Shown: positions 48,460 through 59,495 of the stretch, one piece after another
How positions within the stretch are numbered: position 1 is the stretch's first letter
Layout: every line of letters begins with the position of its first letter
Assembly (NCBI GenBank): GCA_964006375.1
Contig: OZ023265.1
Span: 117,069,858-117,133,857, forward strand
Source of the DNA: Tillus elongatus
Lineage: Eukaryota > Arthropoda > Insecta > Coleoptera > Cleridae
Direction: 5' to 3'
DNA: 64,000 bases
Program-made: the position numbers and the translations under genes
The notes under the pieces: generated by a model
Seen by the model: only the letters and a program-made list of their open reading frames with translations
Told to the model about the DNA's origin: nothing
Database searches by the model: none

Positions 48460-48531
48460 TCCGGTATGGTCTAGTGGCTAGGATACCTGGCTTTCACCCA
48501 GGAGGCTCGGGTTCGATTCCCGGTACCGGAA
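48460..48531 (+). tRNA. tRNA-Glu (anticodon TTC)
   Basis: All four arms fold. The acceptor TCCGGTA pairs with TACCGGA with discriminator A at 48531. The anticodon stem CCTGG/CCAGG holds the loop CTTTCAC with anticodon TTC at 48493-48495. The T arm has the B box GGTTCGATTCC, and the A box TGGTCTAGTGGCT is intact. No intron. T runs at 48538-48542 and 48548-48556 would stop RNA polymerase III. It decodes GAA (and GAG by wobble) for glutamate. Confidence 0.96.
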
Positions 48532-48559
48532 AATACATTTTTAAGTGTTTTTTTTTAAT

Positions 48560-48690
48560 AAATTACCGTACTAAAACATACTTATTGGAACTCGGTTGAT
48601 ATGATTTCATACAATATTGATTGAAGTTAACGAATCTTTACTATATACTACAGCCACATCACCACATACTAGCCTTAGATTAAAAAAAAG
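48560..48690. other. no gene seen
   Basis: Spacer after the tRNA terminator. Confidence 0.4.
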
Positions 48691-48692
48691 TC

Positions 48693-48959
48693 TGGATGCA
48701 GCAAGTGAGTTATGGCAGTGAATATTCATAAAAAGGTTTTTAGTAGCAAATATGTATTTTTTTTACTAAAAGCAGGTATCAAATTTGGTTACCAGTATAA
48801 TCTATATTATAGTAGAGACAATGTACCATATTTCATCAAAATAAGTTTATTGTTCGAAAATGTTCCCGAAGCCAACGAACATTAAGTTAATAGCAAATTG
48901 AGTTATTGAAATTTAAAGCATTTAATGAAAATTCGCTACCAAAACGCACTTGGTGGTCC
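48693..48959. mobile_element. MITE-like element between the two tRNA genes
   Basis: Left end TGGATGCAGCAAGTGAGTTA, right end (reversed) GGGACCACCAAGTGCGTTTT, with GAATATTCAT and GAAAATTCGC next to them. It shares the internal blocks TTTGGTTACCAGTATAA and CAATGTACCATATTTCATCA with 44903-45211. Confidence 0.72.
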
Positions 48960-49255
48960 CGAATTTCTTTTCTCACAAACATCTCTCACAAACTATTTCG
49001 ATGAAAAGTGCAAAAATCTATGAGGTGTTTGATTTTAAAAAAATTGTATCACCAGCGACTTATGGACCACGCTATAATTCTAAGATTAATTTTATAAGAT
49101 GCAGCTCAAGACAACCTATAATGAACATATAGAATTTTTTCTAGTATCTTGTATATTAAGCTTTTTTCGACGATAATTCCCTAAAAATTATAGACTATTA
49201 AACCATAAACTCTTAACTGCCAAAGCATTAGAGAAAGGGTTTGAGAAATAAACAA
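48960..49255 (-). repeat. family A fragment adjoining the MITE
   Basis: ACCAGCGACTTATGGACCAC, AAGATGCAGCTCAAGACAAC and AGTATCTTGTATATTAAGCT are family A blocks in minus orientation, the same MITE-to-family-A arrangement as at 44.9-46.2 kb. Confidence 0.7.
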
Positions 49256-49332
49256 TTTTCACACTCTGAGCGCCCATATCATATTTCCTTTCCTGCGTTG
49301 TATTATCCTGGGTGCTACTGTGATTAGCATAG

Positions 49333-49404
49333 TCCGGTATGGTCTAGTGGCTAGGATACCTGGCTCTCACCCAGGAGGCTCGGGTTCGATTCCCGGTACC
49401 GGAA
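49333..49404 (+). tRNA. tRNA-Glu (anticodon CTC)
   Basis: Identical to the tRNA at 48460 apart from one base in the anticodon loop, giving CTCTCAC with anticodon CTC at 49366-49368. The acceptor TCCGGTA/TACCGGA, A box, T arm and B box are unchanged, discriminator A at 49404. Seven T residues at 49410-49416 act as terminator. It decodes GAG. Flanks differ from the first gene except for the preceding TAGT/ATAGT. Confidence 0.96.
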
Positions 49405-49419
49405 GTTCGTTTTTTTCTA

Positions 49420-49855
49420 TTATACGATTTGGTATAATATAGTACATATGTTTTAATATAATAAATGAATAATATATTATGTAGTTAATCTCTCTTAATC
49501 GACAGTTAATTTGTCAATTTATTTCAAATTGAGTGGCTACGTGAACTACCATCAGATAGGTATATTTTAGAAGGTTTGTAGCTGTGGAAAATTTTCACAC
49601 ATTTATTTGGCTACTGCTAAAAGAGTGCCCTCTGACGTACTGAGTTATTAGCGTCACCATCATTATATGTTTGATGCATTTAGAACCGAATTATTTCTTT
49701 TAAGTGTAATTTTCATTTGTATTGGTAATTAAAAGCAAGTGAAATGAAGTTTGCTGGAAGCTTGTGTTTAGTACAAGTACAGATATCATGGTGATTTATT
49801 TTCTTCAATTTTAATTTTCACGCTTAACAACTCCCTACATTTTTATTTTCTGATG
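49420..49855. other. no gene seen
   Basis: AT-rich spacer. Confidence 0.4.
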
Positions 49856-49859
49856 CTAA

Positions 49860-50980
49860 AAATGTAAACGGTATACAAAGAATTTAAAAAAATTACATTT
49901 ATACAAAGTTTACCAGAACTAGGTGAGGACGATTTTGATCGCCGTCTGCAATTTTGTGAAAGAGTTAATGCAACGTGTTAAATATAATCAGAGGTTTTAG
50001 GACAATATCAACTTTTCTGATGAATGCTTCTTTTGCGTTTGATGTACTGTAAATTGCTATAGGTGCCGCTACTGCTCAGATCCGAATCCAATAATATTTC
50101 GCGAAGTGCACACACAACACCCACAGAACTGAATGTTTGTGCTAGGATTTTCCATCTCTTTAGTCCTGTCTTCTTACCGGTAAACTTACCTGCTGAAATG
50201 AATTTAGAATTACAAGACAACAGTGATCCCATGGTGACAGAATCATGGAAAATTAAGAGATGATGAACCCTCTTTATACCAAGGCGGTGCTCCCCAACAG
50301 TACGCACAGACCGTACGACATTATCTTGATGAAATATTTTGATATAGATGGATAGGCAGACGTGGCCAAATTGAGTGGCTTCCGAAGTCACCGCACTATT
50401 GGACTTTCTTATAGCGACATTAATAGTAATAGCTAAATGCTGCCTGATAACATCCGAAATGCATCAGAAAGTGTTAAATCGAGTTGTATTTTTGCACTGA
50501 GTCTGGTGACCATTTTCAACATTACTCAAATAAATGTTCAGCTTGGAACACAAAATGCTTTACCGGCTGCTTTGTCGTGGCCAAACTTACCCAGTAGGTT
50601 GCTAGACGTTTCGTCAACCATAGCTGCTGGCTTCAGTTTTAGTGCATCCACTGTTAAAGCCAGTAGCCGACCACGGCCAAGCAGCCCGGAAATCATTTTA
50701 TATTAGAAGCACCACCGGCCGTGAAAATCCAAAATCATCAATTTTCAGTTGTTGGGCAAACCCATGCTTTTGTATCACGCATTTCAATAAAACATTTTTG
50801 TTTCGGCAATATCATTAATTTTTTAGGGACTTTCAAAACCGACTACACGAATAACTAAATAATTAAGTAGTCTTTCTAACGATGTGTCACTCGACCCCAC
50901 TTGCTATTGAACATTTTGAGGAGTGTAGCTACCCCGTTTAGCAAGACGAAGTAGCCGTTTTGACATTTGCGCCAAAATGT
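49860..50980 (+). pseudogene. mariner-like transposase pseudogene (DUF4817/Tc3-like group) with remains of its terminal repeat
   Basis: Plus-strand reading across frames: NGIQRI, LGEDDFDRRLQFCERVNATC, NINFSDECFF, VNCYRCRYCSDPNP, REVHTQHPQN, QGGAPQQYAQTVRHYLDEIF, RWIGRRGQIEWLPKSPHYW, and NASESVKSSCIFALSL. They correspond in order to EDDFDRR..FCE, FSDE, VN..NCRYWADNNP, VHTQTPQK, DGAPPHF, QWIGRRG..WPPRSPD and the C-terminal A.ESV.SR. region. At 50880-50940 GATGTGTCACTCGACCCC matches the inner terminal repeat of the 32.5-kb element. Stops and shifts are frequent, and the D of DGAPPH is glycine (QGGAPQ). Minus and plus frames listed over this interval are shadows. Confidence 0.78.
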
Positions 50981-51169
50981 GTCCCATTCGATAACAAGAT
51001 CGACATAGCATTTTTCAAAGAGCTAACCTTAAATACTCGAAAACAAGTTTGTATAGTTTCCGATGGGCCAAATGTACATAGATTTTAACAAACCAAAAAA
51101 TCGAGCGATGCTCTAAAAGGCGACATTAGCTGCAGATAAGAAAACCAGCACTTGTAAAGCCACAGAAGT

Positions 51170-51245
51170 ATATACACCCGTATTTATTATGGAACGGTTT
51201 CCACAAATAGGGGCAACCACAATTAATTAATTAGGTAGGTAATCA
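51170..51245 (+). mobile_element. Penelope-like terminal-repeat fragment
   Basis: TATTATGGAACGGTTTCCAC, then AGGGGCAACCACAATTAATT, matches 5567-5602 and the reverse complement of 39.42-39.48 kb. Only the outer end is present. Confidence 0.6.
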
Positions 51246-51249
51246 CGTT

Positions 51250-51920
51250 TATCCTTTATTTCTATTGAAATGTAGCCTATGTTTCCGATTGGTGGGAGCA
51301 TTTCTGCAATTAGTCGCTCGTGGGCAATTTCCAGTTTGGTTGAATTAAATACGGAATATGATTAGTCTATGGATATCGCAGGGTATAATTTAAAGACTCA
51401 TTTTTTCAGGAGCCAAAAATCGAAAACTATTATATTTCGCACATATCTGATCAAATCCTCATTAAAATCTCCCTAGTTTAGATGTTCAACTTGAATGCAC
51501 CCCACATATTCTGCACATAGACAAAATCAATGTTAGCCAGACATACACCCGTCTGTTGTAGAGAGCTAGCGAATTGCATAATGAAGTATATAGAGGGGAA
51601 AGGGGAATTAGACGGGCTCTGATACTCACCCCATTGTTCTGCATTCAATATTCCACCCCACCGGGCTGTGTGTGTGTGTGTGTGTGTGTGCGAGTAACTG
51701 GCAACGTCACCCCTGTGCTTCAAGTCACACGTGCCAAACTTGGACCTTTAATAATGTAATGGTATGTTTACACTGGAAATATGTTCAAAATTTGATAGAA
51801 ATTGGTTGATACAATATTAGACGCTAACAGTTAATATACATTTTTTAAGGTTTTTTATCGCGATCACAGTGCAGAGGTGTTTTTGTTTTGTCGCAACCAT
51901 GACTCTGTGTCAAGCATTTT
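51250..51920. other. no gene; (TG)n tract at 51667-51691
   Basis: A 25-bp TG dinucleotide tract. The rest is unremarkable, and the overlapping frames are artificial. Confidence 0.6.
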
Positions 51921-51921
51921 G

Positions 51922-52101
51922 CGTTTCTTCAACGTCGGTCGATTTCCGCGACTATGGCCACCGAAACCAGAAACCAGTTTTACCTAACCATCCTAAAAAT
52001 TTTGAAAATACCTTGCTTTTTATAGGGAACGCAGGCATCTTTTACATGCCCAACATCACATGGTGTACGAGACCAGCGGTTCTGCGGCCTCTGAAGGGCG
52101 G
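51922..52101 (-). repeat. tRNA-derived SINE, 3' fragment, diverged
   Basis: CTTCAACGTCGGTCGATTTC, CGCGACTATGGCCA, CATGCCCAACATCACATGG and CCTCTGAAGGGCGG match the minus-strand SINE. The head is missing and internal indels are present. Confidence 0.78.
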
Positions 52102-52119
52102 TTCTCCAGCAGTTCTTTT

Positions 52120-52490
52120 TTATTTAATTCTAGCCAACTCATCAGTTGAATCAGGCTTCTTAGAAGCTTACCTCTTGGTCTGCCTCTTTTTGTTTCATCA
52201 TATGTGTCATTCAAATACTTTGTTGTCGGAATGATATTGTCATAGAATGTGTGTAATAAATTGCGCCTTTTTTCTCTTAATGCATTTCAGTGAAAATTAA
52301 TTTCTCACTTCTTTATGTCTTTTTCTCAATGTACCACGTCTTTGTAATTTTTCTTTATGTCCAAAGTCCAAAAGATTTCATTTTAGATGTGTCCTACTTA
52401 TTCACAGATCAGCTTTCTGTTCCATACAGCACGGCACTCTATGCATATGACTTGATAAATCGCTTCATCAGGTTTAAGTGAAATTGTTTA
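52120..52490 (-). pseudogene. possible RTE-like non-LTR polymerase C-terminal fragment
   Basis: Minus-strand reading gives KRFIKSYA, SAVLYGTES, MKSFGLW, KRHKEVRN and further down DETKRGRPRGKLLRSLI. SYVWSVLLYG.E.WT...K and an alpha-helix region ending in a basic GRPR stretch are characteristic of the end of RTE-type retrotransposon polymerases. Here three stops interrupt the readable parts. It could belong to another LINE clade. Confidence 0.5.
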
Positions 52491-52744
52491 TTGGTGGGAA
52501 AATAATTATGTCTATCGAACCGTTACTCTGTAATAGTGCCTATTTTTCTCGTTTATTTACTACCTTTGCCACCATCCGTAGTAATACTCCTAAGGTACTT
52601 GCTAGCGGAGAAGCTCTGAATGTGGGTCCCCATTTGATATTTAAAAAAACAGATTTTTTGAAGTAAACATCTAAAAAGTATCACACACCTTGTTTAAAGA
52701 CTCATATATAGTAGTGAAAGCAACCAGGTTTGAGAAATAACAAA

Positions 52745-54400
52745 ATATGTTTGTTTTAGATGATACATGAAATTTTGCAAATTTCGTGTGGCAAGGTAGA
52801 GTGTGTGACACATTGCAACGGAACCATGCCCTCTTTGATCTTTTCAGACATGACACAAAACAGACAAGCGGCATTTTTATCACCTAGAATGTTTAGACCG
52901 ATGTCATCGACATCCACGTCGTCCTCAGCTGATACAAATAGTTCGTTTCCTACTTCAGACTCTAGGAATTCATCAGATTTCTATTGATTTTTTTTGTATG
53001 CTTTATTTGAAGTATTTGGTTGTAAAACACTTCTGGTTTTGTACTTGGCATCTGATGCGTAGATAGTGATTACTTCAAGTGATTTTTATAGTTGGATGAC
53101 TTAAGACTTGCACATTCCCTTCTGCAATTAGATACTTCCTTCCTTATGACTCCATTTCAAATAGCGATACAATTTTTGTTAACTTGAAAGCTACTGGGGC
53201 TTTATGAAAATCTGAACCCTGATGACACACTTGCTGCTCTGTTAGCACTTCCACTGTCGTCCTGTTTAACTAAACACCATCAGCTTCAGACTCCAGCTGT
53301 GCAGAATACTCATTCGAGTCTGACCAACTAGAATATACTGGGTGTAGTTCTAATTTCCAATGGTGCTGTGTAACAGTTTTTATAAGCCTTCTTTTGTTTC
53401 TGTTATTAAATCGACATCGGAAAAAATATCTCGGTTGAAGCAAAAACCCTTGTTGTCCTAAAACAGTTCGCAGAAATTTAACCAAACTGCAGTTTTGAAT
53501 ATGCTCTCACTATAGGCTCAGCCAGATCAAATTTAATAATAACACGTTGATTAATACGAAGCAAAATCTGGATTTCCTCACTATAATACGCTTTTAATAT
53601 ACCTATAAGTGTCTTGTCTAGTGGATGGAGCTTACGATTGGTGTGTGGTGGTAACGAAATTATTGAAATGCGCATATTTCTTGCTAACTGAAAAACATCT
53701 AAATTTCGCGTATAACTATATTGTCAGGATCAGAATTATAGGTTTTACGAAATCTACCAATCGTCTCATTCAGCCCCTGAAAAGTTTTTGTTGCACCCTG
53801 CTCACTAGCACAAGCGGCGTAAATTGATCCTGGAGGGGCACCACTCATTCATTGTTCGTTCCCATTTTCCCCACGAAAACTCAACGTAGGAAGCACAAAT
53901 GCCAGCGATAAACGTAACAAGCAAATCACGCTTAGCTGATATAAGGGGCTCTACTTGTCTTTTTGATTCTGTTCCCATAACTTGTGGTACCTTAGCACAA
54001 CTGACAAGCCTGTATCATCGACGTTGAACATTTTGTGCGGCAAGAAATTGCGTTTTGTGTATGCATTAGGTGGTTGAAAAACCCCTCTGCTTTTTTTTCG
54101 TTAATACCTGATGCTCTAGCGAACGAAGTTACTATTGGTCTTCGGATGGAAAGCAAACTCTTGTGATGATATAAAAGTGCATCCACCCAGCTACGCTCCG
54201 TAGTACCATTCTTTAATGCTTACCTTTGCATTTTCGTACTGCTAAAGTATAAGCCGTTCTTGGAATATATTTTTTTGTTAACCCATAGTCATTGGTTTCC
54301 ATTGATGGAATATAATTGACCAATTATTTTTCTATATCTTGCTATAACATTGTTTTGCGCCCGAGTGCGTTGGCATCCTTATCAAACACATTTTCCTATT
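52745..54400 (-). pseudogene. pogo-like (DDE_1) transposase pseudogene
   Basis: From the N-terminal side the minus strand reads YIPSMETNDYGLTKKYIPRT (start of the CENP-B-like DNA-binding part), AGWMHFYI, SLLSIRRPIVTSFARASGIN, EKKAEGFFNHLMH, KCSTSMIQACQL (the catalytic NVDETG-like block, damaged), LPPHTNRKLHPLDKTLIGIL, KAYYSEEIQI, TAVWLNFCELF and a C-terminal CLFCVMSEKIKEGMVPLQC zinc-binding-like end. The order is that of pogo/Tigger transposases. The third catalytic region, LPPHTNRKLHPLD, is well kept; the rest is interrupted by many frameshifts. Confidence 0.8.
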
Positions 54401-54409
54401 CTTGTTTCG

Positions 54410-55265
54410 ATTTCGCATCCATTAACTTTTACTACGGTGTCTTAATTTTTGTCTAGATATACTTATCATTCCAATCCACGCTAGCTCTTTTTATTACATG
54501 AATCAGTAAGTTAAAATCCTAACCTAAGAATACTAATTGGCAACGATTCTAAACCGAAATAGTGTTTCTGAGTTAATATTAGTAAGCGGTTCTCTTTACA
54601 CTAGATGTATCAGAAAAATACGCCAGTGTGTCTTGTATTCTTAAGATACTTACGTGTTTTCTCGATTTAACGTTATTTCATTCTGCCTGTGTGGTATTCT
54701 GTAAGCGATTTAATGCGTCAGCTCTAAATAAGTTATTGGCGCTGCAAACTGAACCACCTTCTCAAGCTTTTTAACCATAATGTGCGCCTCTCTTACCTTC
54801 AATTTTTTAAGGTTGCTTGCAGTCATTTGTATTTTTACATACGCGTCCCATTTACCAAATACTACAGCGTATATATTTTTATGATTTTTCCTCACTTCAC
54901 CCCTTCATCCTTCATACCACATTCTCGTATGTGGGTTGGTCCACCCGACTCAGCTTGAAGATTTTTCTGTATGACCGTAGTTCAAAGAACTTTAATTTAT
55001 TTTCCTCAAAGTTTAGGCTTTCATTCTATAGATGAGCACAGACAACACGTACAATCTAAGGTGTCAGATTATTAAACCTGCCCTAGGTCTCTGTTAGAGA
55101 ATGCTTTTCATATTTTGTTAGATAGGTTATTTCCTTGTCTTGTTCTTGAGGTAATTTTTTCAGAATAGTTACTTTTCTCGTTAGTAACAGCTTGTGAATA
55201 TTAGTATTTTGTTTTGTTCCATTCTTCCCCATTAATTGTTAGGTTTTTCTAATGTTGTAGAAATT
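54410..55265. other. no gene seen
   Basis: Mixed composition, unrecognised frames of 61 and 72 codons. Confidence 0.4.
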
Positions 55266-55270
55266 TGAGT

Positions 55271-55304
55271 AATAAATCGACTCTAAATGTAGAGTCGATT
55301 TATT
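55271..55304. repeat. perfect 15-bp inverted repeat with 4-base loop
   Basis: AATAAATCGACTCTA, loop AATG, TAGAGTCGATTTATT. The stem has no mismatch. Function unknown. Confidence 0.95.
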
Positions 55305-55309
55305 TTCTT

Positions 55310-57440
55310 CGCCAACTTCCAATTATACTTAACACGTAAACACTTAAAAACACTTTGGATAAACTCATCTCACAACAAAACCAGAAGTGCAACGGTCGTT
55401 TCGCCAACAAATCAGGCCTTATCAGAGAAAAAAAGGATACAACATTATTATTCAAAAATGTATTGCAGTGGATAGAGTTTCCTCACAGTTTACTTTACTT
55501 ATACGGATCAGTGTTCAGCATATGTTTACATAGATTTGCATTTTATAAACACTTACTTCAACTAATAAATAGTTAAAAAGCTATAAACTCGAGGATTTCT
55601 AAGTTTTTGGTAAATAAACACATAATTAAATAAATAAGTTAGCAATTTAAAATATGTGATGAATTATCAATAAGAGAAAGGCTGTGTTCACAATGACATT
55701 AACATTAGTACCCACTGTCAAAATATGTTTCCTTTTCTTTCCCACATAAAAAACAGAAGTGCTTGGTGGGTAGTAAATTATACGTTTATCAATATCTACT
55801 AAATGATGTATGCGCTATTAGAATAATAAAGCTTACACGCATTATCATTGCATTGCATTATATTCTACGGAGTAGCCCTGATTTATCAATATGTGTTTAT
55901 CCAATTTACAACCAAATTTTCAGCTATCTACTTGTCCGTTATTTATTATTTGTCATGCCCCTAATAACTCTTCCTACTTTGCACTCATTCAAATTGCATT
56001 TGCCATTCAAACCACCCATCTTCTCCTAACTGTCTAACTATAGTATCATCTACTTGTAAATACCAACATTAATTAATCAACTGTAGTACCGATTCTAGGT
56101 AGAAATGTTTCGTAGTAGATAGGAAAGCTTGTCCTTTGATTTTTCAGGATCAGTTTTCATACCGTAAAAAGATTTCTATGTAACCTAATAAAGATTTATC
56201 AACGAGTACACAATTAAATTAAAATATCCAGTCAAATTTGACTTACATACAGACTGGTTATTACAAACAGAAATAAAAAAGCGTCGGTTACAACAATTTT
56301 TAGTAAGTTTTACCTTAAGAAATTTATGTAAAAAACAAACGTACTTATATGTTGTAACTCATTAGGCAATGTATCAAAACATTAAGTGATTGGTTTAATC
56401 TTTGAAAACTTTACTTATTTATCACTGCAAAACGTTTATTGTAAATAATATATCCAAGTTGCTTTTTGCGTATTTTCCGAAGAAATTTTGTGTGTGCATC
56501 ATTTAATTACCTGATATCTTTAACAGCTTTACCCAGCGTACCTAAGTCATGAAAATCTCTCTATAGTTGTTCCTTCGAACATTTGCTTTATCATTGACGT
56601 CATCGCTTGATTCCCTTTTGAAGCTGAGTTAACTACCCATCAAAATCTTTGCGATATATTTTAGAAAACAGCAAAAGCTTCATTAACGCTCATCTAGCTT
56701 TTTCGGGCATACAAAGGCACACGTGTTGGGTAGGGACTTTATTTGAGGCTAGTCAATAATGTGGACGCAGCTTTTACCAATCAACTTTAATCCATTACCG
56801 TTTACTTATTTACTTCACTCAAGACAAAACAATGACATATCTGAAATAGACAAAGAACTATACGTCGCTTTTATTTGGAGTTTATTTCATACTTCGTATT
56901 CACGTGGACGCAGCTTTAACCTATCTGGTCTTTTTATAAGTATATTCTAGGTACATTGTCGTATACGTACTACACTTATTACAATGAGAGAAGCGTGGTT
57001 CGCTGTATAGCATTGGTTACCTTCATTATAATAAAAATGGGGTTCATTTTAATGTCAATACTGTTTGCCTAACCCATTTAATGAAGACACTTGCAGTTGT
57101 TATTATCTTTACCTAAAATAGCGAAGATAGTTCGTTGAACTCGATATAATCGTTTTAGGAATTCTTTATAAAAAAACTCCGTTTCATGTTTGCGGTTGGT
57201 ATTTCCGTTTGAGTTGTTTTAGTATCCTATATTAATTTTTACGTTTTTAAGACAATTTAAAAGAAACGAAGAAAATATAACAGTAAAGAAAGAACTAAAA
57301 TACAAAAAAGGAATGAAGTGGATATAAGTAAAATAAGGAAATAAAACATAAGAAAAATTAATTTAAAATTACCTTGTGTTTTACATAAAATACCTGTCTG
57401 TTTCAATATGTTGGTATTCTAACTATTACTATTAGTATCC
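55310..57440. other. no gene seen
   Basis: AT-rich. Frames of 63 to 88 codons show no recognised domain. GTGGACGCAGCTTT occurs twice (56760 and 56903), without further structure. Confidence 0.45.
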
Positions 57441-57589
57441 GTCATGCCATTCCCAAAACGTGGTTGGCATACTACAAAGCTGCTGTTTCCTGACAATATA
57501 TCTCTATGTACTTCTGTCTCACTATTATATTCTCCCTTCTTCACATTTATATATCTCCTCATACAAACTCACCTATTACGCAAACGTCT

Positions 57590-58330
57590 TGACTATATCC
57601 CCCACAACATTCAACCAAGTTTTTCTGGGTCTTCCACGACCTCTGGTAATGCCCGGATAGACAGCACGTGGATTGCCATTCTACGAGCCTATAGCCTTTT
57701 TTGTTTGTGAACCGTGATTGCACGAGTCAAGGGTGCTACACGGCGTGTATATCATCTAGATTTTTTACTCCTCAAAGTAGTCAATTCAGTATTAAATGTT
57801 CCCATATTTCTGAAAAAATTACTACATTAATGACTTGCTAGCAATCCGCCGAGTCTTATCCCGTTGCTTTAAGGTTGTACAAATTTACCCACACTGGTGG
57901 CTCCTAGGCTCGTGGAATCCCGCTCCGCGAGTTACCACAAGTCACCGTGGCCACCTGGCGTGTGGAAGAGCCCGACTCGCCATATCACGGGCGTCTATCT
58001 AGGTCTTTACATTCGTTCACTGCCCATTCATTTGTAACTGTATCTCTTCTGGTTTTATCCGTCACTTGTTTCAGGTGGTCCATTCCAGCAGCGTAAAATT
58101 GTTTTATATGCTTTGTTTGACACAACCAAGTTTCATACCCATATATCACAGTCGGGACTAATACGCTGTTATATACACCGGCTTTGTTCCATTTAGATCT
58201 ACATTCACTCCTGCAGTCATAGCTCCCAGCACAATTTTATTTGCATTTTCACTTATTTTTATCTCATCATCTATTCTTCCGTCGTTCGAAAAAATTCTTT
58301 CTAAATATCAAATATCGTTTACTTCTGCCA
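57590..58330 (-). pseudogene. non-LTR retrotransposon polymerase, C-terminal fragment
   Basis: The minus strand reads YLERIFSNDGRIDDEIKISE, NANKIVLGAMTAG, then an uninterrupted block GVYNSVLVPTVIYGYETWLC and QTKHIKQFYAAGMDHLKQVT, DKTRRDTVTNEWAV. This is the YLG..IS.DG....EI..RI.KA segment followed by VLLPTLLYG.E.W and M..LRK..G.TRRDRVRNE, the thumb and connection regions of a common arthropod LINE polymerase. GITRGRGRPRKTWLNVV at 57.6 kb is the usual end of such proteins. The intervening part is scrambled. Confidence 0.78.
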
Positions 58331-58549
58331 AATTATCATTTATCCAGAAATTGCAATTACCTGTACACCTTCTATATCAAACATCCTAACATTAGTCTTC
58401 TCTACATTAGTAAATTTATTTTATTAGGAATACAGTAACACTTTTACCTTAAGGTGGCTACTCACGGAAGGACAAACTTGACAAGCATACATGGTCGATC
58501 TTTTTGTACAAGTATGGAGAATATCCTTTCGACACTACACAATACAAGT

Positions 58550-58690
58550 ATGCTTGACAAGGCGCCAGTTGGCACTTGGACTATGGTAAGCTCGGGCGAC
58601 GATGTACTCTTTTTGGCTGCTATTTGCCTTGTCCACAAGAAGAAAAGCGAAAGAAGAAACGTGAGATGTGGCGTAAAGTGTGGTTGATGG
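58550..58690 (+). pseudogene. possible PIF/Harbinger transposase N-terminal remnant
   Basis: The plus strand reads SSGDDVLFLAAICLVHKKKS and ERRNVRCGVKCG, then a stop. In several arthropod Harbinger transposases the first residues have the pattern DDE..L.A....KKKK.RR..WVK.W, so this looks like the N-terminus with the WV block mutated. No DDE catalytic part follows, so the element is an internal deletion derivative. Support comes mainly from its place within the TTA-flanked element. Confidence 0.4.
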
Positions 58691-59174
58691 TTAACTATCA
58701 TTTTTGCTAGCAATCTTTCAGCGTTATTTGATATATCTTTCATTTTTAGAGCCACATTGTTACCAAGAACATCGAATATATCTTCTTTCCGCTTAGGTTT
58801 TTTAAAATGTTGTTTAATCGTTTCTAGTGCAGAATCACATTGTTATAATAATTGTTTATTGGCAAAAATTATACCTTATGTTAGTACAATAAGTCTTAGT
58901 TTTATCCTAAATAGTTTGACAGTCCTACATCAAATTCAGCAAACTTCAAATTTTGAAGTTGCGAATGATAATTATTTTGCTCTTCTATTTTTTGCCTTCT
59001 AACACTTCAACCATCATTTACCATAAATATCTGCTATTCCATAATGGCTTTCTAACTGCCATTCTTTCCAAACAACTTATATCTTTGCCAGAATGTTTAA
59101 ATTAGTAGGGGACAAAAATGACTTTAGTTTGACAAACAATGACTCTTAAATAATAATTATTATTAACGTTAGTT

Positions 59175-59495
59175 ACTTTAGGATGTCTAACAGGAGGTGG
59201 TTTGTTAGAAATTTTTGGAAATGAAGGCTCATACAGTTTATCTGCACCAGTGCCAGGAGTGACGAGTAGCTTCAAAATGTTTTCTTTTCTCTTCTACAAT
59301 TAGTCCAGGAAGCATTTATCTTCTTAGCAACTGCAACCTTATCTGCGTTGTTATCGCTTAATTTATATTTACTTAATAAGATCGTATGCTGCATCCTACT
59401 TTACCCTATCATGATACTCTGATGGTTTGATTCGCCAAAGACGGGGCTGATTTTGGTATGCATGAATACACTCTTCCAGTACTTCTCGGTTGCCC
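59175..59495 (-). pseudogene. MADF-domain protein remnant of the PIF/Harbinger-like element
   Basis: The minus strand reads REVLEECIHAYQNQPRLWRI and KPSEYHDRVK, a stop, DAAYDLI, then after frame changes NNADKVAVAKKINA, RRE and YEPSFP-like residues. This is the MADF pattern: an initial L...I..YP.LW.....Y.....R..AW..I, then KKIN.LR..YRRE.KK. MADF domains bind DNA, and such a protein accompanies the transposase in many PIF/Harbinger elements. Two stops and at least one frameshift make it non-functional. Confidence 0.65.

Noticed and set aside
48390..48599. 69-codon frame across the tRNA-Glu gene
   Set aside because: The tRNA structure accounts for the sequence; the frame has no independent support.
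50008..50391. 127-codon minus-strand frame
   Set aside because: Antisense to the mariner-like pseudogene on the plus strand, which explains the region by ordered conserved blocks.
55763..56029. 88-codon hydrophobic frame as a membrane protein
   Set aside because: Hydrophobicity is expected from AT-rich codons; no start context, splice sites or homology were seen.
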